From Favolaschia claudopus (lineage: Eukaryota > Basidiomycota > Agaricomycetes > Agaricales > Mycenaceae), in assembly GCA_037176885.1 (NCBI GenBank), contig JAWWNJ010000159.1:372001-436000 (forward strand): a DNA stretch of 64,000 nucleotides. The letters are read 5' to 3'. Of this stretch, positions 58,145 to 64,000 are shown one piece after another (the stretch's first letter is position 1; each line of letters starts with the position of its first letter). The position numbers and the translations under genes are program-made. The notes beneath the pieces were generated by a model. That model saw only the letters and a program-made list of their open reading frames with translations. It was not told where the DNA came from and did no database searches.

Positions 58145-58479
58145 ATGGCTCGCTTCTTCTCCTCTACAATCCTCTTGCTCGCCGTCTCCCTCACGGCGGT
58201 AAACGCGTGCAAGTGGTGCCAATGCCTCAAGGATGATGGCAGTCACTGCTGTCTCTATACCGTACGACTCTGCCAATCCTGTTTCAATTTCTTTTACCTT
58301 ACTACAATTGTTTTTAGACCGGAAACAGCGACACCGACTGTGCCACCATTTGCCAACAAGTGCACGATTCGAGTGGGAATCTGTGCGGAAATTCAGGGTC
58401 GCTGAGCTACAAGTGTGCCACGCTGCCGGAGTGCAATGACCGGTCTCACTGCCGCGAGTCGCATGCTTGCCTGACCTAA
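58145..58479 (+). CDS. Small secreted cysteine-rich protein
   Basis: Two exons, 58145-58261 and 58318-58479, joined in phase 0 across a 56-nt intron, giving 92 residues. The signal peptide MARFFSSTILLLAVSLTAVNA should be cleaved before CKWCQC. The mature part of about 71 residues has 12 cysteines, an even number compatible with six disulfides, with the motif CQCLKDDGSHCC and the tail CRESHACLT. Size, secretion signal and cysteine density are those of fungal small secreted proteins, which include host-interaction and antimicrobial proteins, but no known family is recognisable. A related remnant lies 150 bases downstream. Confidence 0.8.
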
Positions 58480-58627
58480 TTCAATTGGCTGGCTACGAAA
58501 ACAAGTTGGGAAGGACTCGAGATGCATATGACTATGGCGGGTGGATGATAGTTAATTGATTACGGGAGAGAAGATGTTGCGAGACTGCCAGTGCCATGGT
58601 GTGCATGTATGAAAGAAAAATAAATAA

Positions 58628-58735
58628 ATGACTCTGGATATCGACAGACAAAGCTGCAGGACGGGTGCATGGAACAATTCCCTCAATTGCAACTGCACCG
58701 ACGACGGCTCAAAGTGTTACGTTTGCCTCACCTGA
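58628..58735 (+). pseudogene. Remnant related to the cysteine-rich protein
   Basis: A 35-codon frame ends CNCTDDGSKCYVCLT and a stop. It lines up with CQCLKDDGSHCCLYT at the end of the first exon of the intact gene (C-x-C-x-x-DDGS-x-C) and has the same CLT ending as its C-terminus. No signal peptide precedes it, so it is most likely a fragment of a duplicated gene. It could also be a downstream exon of a longer alternative transcript. Confidence 0.5.
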
Positions 58736-59973
58736 ATGACAGGTTAAAACGACGGGAAGAAAGCCAAGACAGGGCTATAGCTATTACTGTTTTTAATTTC
58801 AATGATTTCACTGCACATCTCGACTATTGAATTGACGTTGAACCAAAGTTGAACCATGGTTGAAAATGTTCGGCCGACGAGGAGTTCCGATCATACATAT
58901 CTGATCAGTCACATGTTCCAAACCCAAAATGGGTTCTCATCACCGATGACATCATGCGCTTTGTTGCGTTGCGACCAGACGCAAACCGTGACCGGACGCG
59001 TCCTTCTCCTTCTTCCTTCCCTCGTCGACTCACAGTAGTTTCGCAGCGGCAACCTGCTCTTCTTTATTTCAAATTCATAATACTCGGCCAGCGTCGCCCC
59101 GTCCAACCCCCGTCACTTCCTTCGCTGTGGCTGTTTCCTAGTCTCTCTAAGACAGGGGCTTTAAGTTACAGCTCGTTCCTCGCTAGTTATAGCTGTTTTT
59201 GCCTCCAGTAGGCAGCCGCTCGCGTTTCACTCAAAGTTCAAAATTGTCCGCTCGTCGCCAACGTCGAAAGCCATTTGTACATGGCACACAGTCAAGGCTT
59301 CCTACTCCTGATCTTGAAATCGACGAGCTCCGGTTACTACGTCTTCAACCTCCGGATCCTATATTGTCGACTTTTAAGGTTTGATCTGCGTCTCCGTCGC
59401 TCCGCCCCGTACCGAGCTCCTTGCTCCTCGAACGAGTCCGCCGCGCTTCGTGTTTTCGAAATCCCCCATTTCGTTCTCTTCCTGATCCCGGTCTCGAGCT
59501 TTTCCTCGTATTCTGCCTGCGCTTTGTTCCAAACATATTCAATGTCCTCGCCGAAGGCGCATATCTTGGTGAGATGCTTCGTCTTGGGCGCCGCCTAAAT
59601 TAAAACTCATTGTACGCTTCGCGATTCAGAGCTGCAGAATTTCACCGGATAATCCACATGTCATCACAGCTGCAGCTCACTCTCTCGAGTCCTCCTCTTC
59701 CCATTCACCAAACTTTCAACTCTTGCCAGCACGGCTTCAAGTTCATCATTCGTAGTATGGACACCTCACTCCCCTTCATTCCCGTTCCTCCGGGCCCATC
59801 CTCCATTCCCCCGCTCTGCTGTACGCTAGACTTGCTTTAAATCCAATCCATCGCTCGACGCCCGCGCCCAAATTCTCGACGCGAATTTAATCGTGAAGTT
59901 GAGTTGGTGTTGAGCACCGTGAGAAGATGACGGTGGTTGACGTCACCCCGGCGCTTGAAGCCAAGCCACGACT
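58736..59973. other. Gene-poor interval
   Basis: Contains GTTGAACCAAAGTTGAACCA-type words near 58838-58865 and several short frames without motifs (59275-59600). No gene supported. Confidence 0.35.
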
Positions 59974-59981
59974 TATTTAAA
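59974..59981 (+). promoter_or_regulatory. TATA-like box of SLM1-like gene
   Basis: TATTTAAA about 45-50 bases before the ATG at 60025; plausible core promoter. Confidence 0.35.
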
Positions 59982-60024
59982 GCATTGCTCCTCCTCCTCA
60001 TCCTCATCCACGACGTCCACCACT

Positions 60025-61913
60025 ATGAACCACGAAGGCGCATCTATCTCCCGCGCGACATCCGTCTCCCGCGCCAGCAAGCAGGGCTCGACCATGTCAC
60101 GGAGCCAGTCTCTCATCAAGAAGAATATCGCACCACACGACCTCCGTCCCTCCGACATCCTCATCGAGCGATTCGTCGCCTGGAAAGCCATCGTCAAGCA
60201 GCTCATCGCCTACTTTGAAGGCGTCGCCGACATCCACAACAATACCGCGAAGGAGCTGACAAAACTCGGCGCCGTCATCCAGGTGCCTTTTCGCGCGGGG
60301 AACCAGTTCCTCGGCGAGGGAGGGCTGCAGGACATTTACTACGACGTTCGAGACAAGACGCGCTCCATCGCGGACCAGCATGCGAATCTCGGGCGTACCA
60401 TCGACAGTTCTATCGTTCAGCATCTTCAGAAGCTGCGTACAGAGATCAAGGCGCACATAAAGGTAAGGTTGATTCGTTCCAACCACGCCATGTACCAACT
60501 TCTCCCTAGAACGTCCAAAACGATACCGGCAAACTCGCCACCAACGTCGCCAAAGAGCGCGAACTCTCCACACGCCTCATCTCCGACCTCGCCAGCGGCA
60601 TCTCCAACTTCAAAAACACCCCCATGGCCGTAACTAGCAAGACCGACCCGTGCGTCCCCATCTAGCCTCTCTTATCCTCTCTGACCCGCTACCCCGTAGC
60701 TACGTCGCTAACGCCGCTGTCGTCCGCCAACTCACCAAACAAGTCCACGAAGAAAACCTCCTCCAAAAATCCATCATCATCATGCAGCAAAACAGCGCCC
60801 ACTTCGAAGAAGGCATCGTCCGCGCCATCCAATCCGCCTGGCAGACCTACGACGAGTGGCAGGCCCGCATGGGCGCCTCCATCGCCTCCACCCACACCGA
60901 CCTCACCGCCCACATGGCGTCGCTCGCCCCCGACCGCGAGTGGCTCGCGTTCTCCGGCCGCTCGGACCACCTCCTCGACCCCGAGACGCCGCTGCGCAAC
61001 CCCATGACGGTGATGTACCCGAGTAAAGAGGACCCGAGCGTGTTGCCCGTGCATACGGGGTTGATGGAGCGGAAGAAGCGGTATACGAGGACGTACAGGG
61101 AGAGTTTCTTCGTGCTTACTGCTGCGGGATTCTTGCATGAGTATGGGAGCAGCGATCCGATGGCGCCGAATGGACGCGAGCCGCTCTTCAGCTTGTTTTT
61201 GCCCATGTGTACGCTGGGCCCGCCGAGCGGGGCGAGCGCCAAGTCGCATAAGTTCCATATCGAGGGGCGGAAGGACGGGAGCGGGACGACCAAGGGCGGG
61301 AGTGTCCGAAGGAGTCTCAGTATCGGGCGGCTCGGGGGCAGCGATCATGCGTGGAGTTTCCGCGCGCGGAGTAGGGAGGATATGATGGAGTGGTGGAATG
61401 ATATCAGGATGCTGTGTGCGAGGTATCTTGTGGCGAGCGAGCAGATGGAGAGGAGCGGGCCGGTGGCGGCGGCGGTGAGGGCGGCGGGGTATGTTAGTGA
61501 GGATGAGGATGGGGAGGGGGAGACGGATGATGAGGGGAGTAGTGTTGAGGAGGAGGAGGATTTGGAGTATGTGGATGCGGCGGCGGATGTGGAGCCGCCG
61601 AGTTATTCGAATCCGAGGCATTCGATGGAGATTGGGGCGAATGGGTATCCGGTGGGTTTCTTCTTTTCCCTCCTAAGCCCAGTAACTCATGCGTCACGCA
61701 TCGCTGCAGATCGAGAAGAAAGGACACGGACGCCAGCCCTCGCAAGGCGACGGCGCGAACCTGTCCCGCAGGCCGAGCAAGCGGCAGCAGGAGAAGGCGC
61801 CGGAGGGGAAGCCTCCCCATGCTGCCGGTGAGGACGGCGCCGCTGCTCCTGCTGCTAACGACGAAGTCAAGTCGATGCCCGGGGGCGAGAGCCGGTTTAT
61901 GGAGAACGTGTAA
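60025..61913 (+). CDS. slm1: SLM1-like BAR/PH-domain protein
   Basis: Four exons: 60025-60462, 60510 to about 60650, about 60701-61650 and about 61710-61913. The N-terminus (MNHEGASISRATSVSRASKQ) leads into LRPSDILIERFVAWKAIVKQ and a long helical F-BAR-like region (YFEGVADIHNNTAKELTKLG, LLQKSIIIMQQNSAHFEEGI). A PH domain follows: HTGLMERKKRYTRTYRESFF, FVLTAAGFLHEY, KSHKFHIEGRKDG and a C-terminal helix with SREDMMEWWNDIRML. An acidic run (EDEDGEGETDDEGSSVEEEE) and a basic/Ser tail complete it. In yeast, Slm1/Slm2 bind PI(4,5)P2 and sphingolipid-stressed membranes, recruit TORC2 to its substrate Ypk1 and organise actin at the plasma membrane. The same role is likely here. Confidence 0.8.
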
Positions 61914-62221
61914 TGGGAAGGCTGAATGCACAGGCACGGAAGAACAAAGAACAAAGAATGCCGCTCGCTGGCAGGTCGCAGCGTAGGAGGTTTTTCAATT
62001 CACGTTTCGATTACTGTATGATGTTCGCTACTTCTCTGGATTAAAGCTACTGTATCACTGGTTTATGTACTCCTTCCTTGTGGACTCGATGGTTTCGTGC
62101 TGTCGATCGTCAATTACATTAGTTTCTCGTATCGTACACCATCTGTGAGATTCCCGACGAACGAACCTCCTACATACATATCCCCTCCTCAGCGGCTCTT
62201 CCGCACATTCCCTCTTTCTCA
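61914..62221. other. Convergent 3' spacer
   Basis: 3' UTRs of the SLM1-like gene and the right-edge carboxylesterase. Nothing else seen. Confidence 0.4.
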
Positions 62222-64000
62222 TCAGGTATTGAAAATGCGACACCTCTCCCCATCAGGCATCCCCACCCGCGTCCCCACACCCGGATACTCCAACTCCGCC
62301 ACCGCAGGTCTCTCCTTTGTATACCTCTCCCACCGCCACCTCCCCACCACCTCCGCCGTCCTATCGTACCCCCTCGCCTTGAGGTACGCAGGAGGGGGAT
62401 TGGGATTGCCCGTCCGCGCAAAGGCAGCCCACATGTCCTGGATGAGCGTGGTGTAGTGGATGTCGCGCGGGTTGCGAACGGGCTGCGCGAAGATGTGGTA
62501 GGTGCCGAAAACTTCGTAGAGGTCGCCGGAGTGGCAGCGGTAGTAGGGAGGTTCGGTGGTTCCGACGGGGAAGGTGCAGAGGTTATAGGGGTTGTAGTAG
62601 GAGAGCGCGTAGCCGCGGTGCATCTCGTAGACGTATCTGAGGAAGGTGCAGGGTATGGTTAGCGATGGCTCGGATTGTAAGTGGGAGGAGGAGGATGAGG
62701 ACGTACAGGGAGGGGAAAGTGTTGGCGGCTGCCGCTGCAGTGATCATCTCCTCCGCGCCGCATGTTAAGAGGAAGTCGGTGAAGACGTTTATCGTCGCGT
62801 TGTCTGCAGGCGTAGCAGAGTTAATACCGTGTACATGATACCAGGGCAAACGAAGAACCAAACGCACAAGCGGTGAAGCCCGCCGAGATATTCCACAGTC
62901 CAGAAGCTTCAATCTTATCCCCCAGCTCCTGTCCGACGACAGCGCCGGGATTGAAGTCCGTCATATTGGGAGCTATGGACGTTCCGAGGAGCCTGTGCGC
63001 AATTCGTTAGCAAGGCAACCTCCCAGGCAGACTATGGAGAGACGAACGATTGACCCTCCTCGGGCATGAACCCCGCCATATACGCCACACTATTGACCCC
63101 TTCCGGTCCTTGATTCACTTGGCTTATGGTATCGTCGGGGACGTAGACGCCGTCCACCACGCCTCCCCATGACGTGACGGTGTTGGTGATATTCAGAATA
63201 GTTTCGGCGGGGAGGGCTTGTAGGCAGGCGAGGCGTTCGACGCCGGTGGAGTTGCAGTACTGGTTCAGAGTAGGAACTGTATCGTAGCAATCAAGTTGTT
63301 AGGAAGGATGTACATAGGTAAGTGGGGGCGAGAAACTCACCTCCCGCAGCCGCAGCAGCGGTATAATTCTGCACAGGACCACCGCCGCCTGACTGCGATA
63401 TCGCAGCTGAAAACAGACCCTTGGCCTTGGGCGTCTTCACAAGCTCAATAACAGACGACCCGCCAGCCGATTGCCCAAATATCATAACGCGATTCGGATC
63501 CCCACCAAACGCCGCGATATTGTCGTGCGTCCATTGAAGAGCTGCGACTTTGTCGGCGATGGCATAATTGCCTTGAATGGTGTCGTCGATGCCTAGGTAG
63601 CCGAATATGTTGAGGCGGTGGTCGATGGTGACTACGACAGAGTCGGTGCGGGAGACGAGACTTCCGCCGTCGAAGGTGGCGTCTTCGCCGGTGCCTTGGG
63701 TGTTCCCGCCTCCGTGGATCCAGAAGAGCACGGGTTTGAGGGCCGGCGCAGGTTTGCCGGGCTTGTTGGAGGAGGGGATGTACGGTGTGAATATGTGCAG
63801 GGTCAAGCTGTGAGGTGTCCTTCAATACGGGCGCCAGGAAGCGCATTAACGTTTGAAAGACTGACCAGTCTTCACTGTTCCCCCAAGGCATGAGACCGAA
63901 ATCGTTGCTCCCGAAGTATCCATATTGTAGGCAAACGGGTTTGACTGAATACAACAATGAGCGACAATCCTTAGGTATGAAATCAAGACGAACAAAAAGT
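62222..64000 (-). CDS. Type-B carboxylesterase, 3' part (5' end beyond the window)
   Basis: Minus-strand alpha/beta-hydrolase whose first exons lie beyond base 64000. The visible sequence starts after an acceptor near 63945 with KPVCLQYGYFGSNDFGLMPW, then the Cys-loop region (NSEDC), LTLHIFTPYIPSS, the oxyanion hole VLFWIHGGG, VVTIDHRLNIFGYLG, ALQWTHDNIAAFGGDP and the nucleophile elbow FGQSAGGSSV. Later exons give SGGGGPVQNY, LACLQALPAETILN, VNSVAYMAGFMPEEGQ, a helical cap, and the His-bearing region CHSGDLYEVFGTYH. The last exon ends GERCRIFNT. It belongs to the same family as the esterase at 27208 but differs in sequence and exon layout, so they are not recent duplicates. Confidence 0.85.

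Noticed and set aside
60689..61621. Long minus-strand frame opposite the SLM1-like gene
   Set aside because: It is antisense to the PH-domain exon; His/Arg-rich low-complexity content shows it is a shadow.
1..64000. A secondary-metabolite biosynthetic cluster
   Set aside because: Tailoring-type enzymes are scattered, but no polyketide synthase, NRPS, terpene synthase or other core enzyme is present.
1..64000. tRNA, rRNA or CRISPR features
   Set aside because: No cloverleaf with B-box consensus, rRNA segment or regularly spaced repeat array was recognised by eye; CRISPR is not expected in a fungal genome.

Overview
This window is nuclear DNA of a basidiomycete fungus, most likely an agaricomycete. 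Genes are broken by many short GT-AG introns (about 49-67 nt), neighbours are tightly packed on both strands, and several products are typical of mushrooms and wood or litter decomposers: F-box proteins with a very short N-terminal domain, a DUF6534-type seven-helix protein, an etherase-like GST, a GMC oxidoreductase, type-B carboxylesterases, and a Copia LTR element. No prokaryotic, organellar or rRNA/tRNA gene was recognised.

Layout. 1-8.1 kb: the 5' part of an ABC half-transporter (cut by the window edge), a single-pass membrane protein, an F-box protein, a small hypothetical protein and an FAD monooxygenase. 8.7-13.1 kb: one gene for a very large low-complexity coiled-coil protein with internal repeats. 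13-19.4 kb: gene-poor, with two small probably mitochondrial proteins and a 642-bp MITE-like element with terminal inverted repeats and a 6-bp target duplication. 19.4-24.7 kb: a DUF6534 protein, a head-to-head pair of related small membrane proteins and a GST. 24.7-27.2 kb: gene-poor, carrying an inverted pair of dispersed repeats. 27.2-32.7 kb: a carboxylesterase, an SDR and an NmrA-like protein. 34.6-37.2 kb: a second ABC half-transporter paralogous to the one at the left edge. 37.7-44.2 kb: a partial duplicate of the 5' end and promoter of the NmrA gene, split by about 6.1 kb of inserted DNA that includes an intact Copia retrotransposon (38708-43677, 5-bp target duplication). 44.3-46.3 kb: an F-box pseudogene and a tandem pair of the small membrane proteins also seen at 22-24 kb. 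46.7-58.5 kb: a hypothetical protein, a secreted GH92 alpha-mannosidase, an MFS monocarboxylate-type transporter, a GMC oxidoreductase and a cysteine-rich secreted protein with a nearby remnant of a relative. 60.0-64.0 kb: an SLM1-like BAR/PH protein and the 3' part of a second type-B carboxylesterase.

The genes do not form one obvious pathway. The oxidative and hydrolytic enzymes (FAD monooxygenase, SDR, NmrA, GST, GMC oxidoreductase, esterases, GH92) together with transporters fit extracellular degradation and detoxification, but no backbone biosynthetic enzyme is present. The clearest less-described items are the four-member small membrane-protein family with conserved intron phases, the MITE, the split segmental duplication, and the cysteine-rich secreted protein with its remnant. 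Exon boundaries were read by eye from splice motifs and frame continuity and have not been checked against transcripts.
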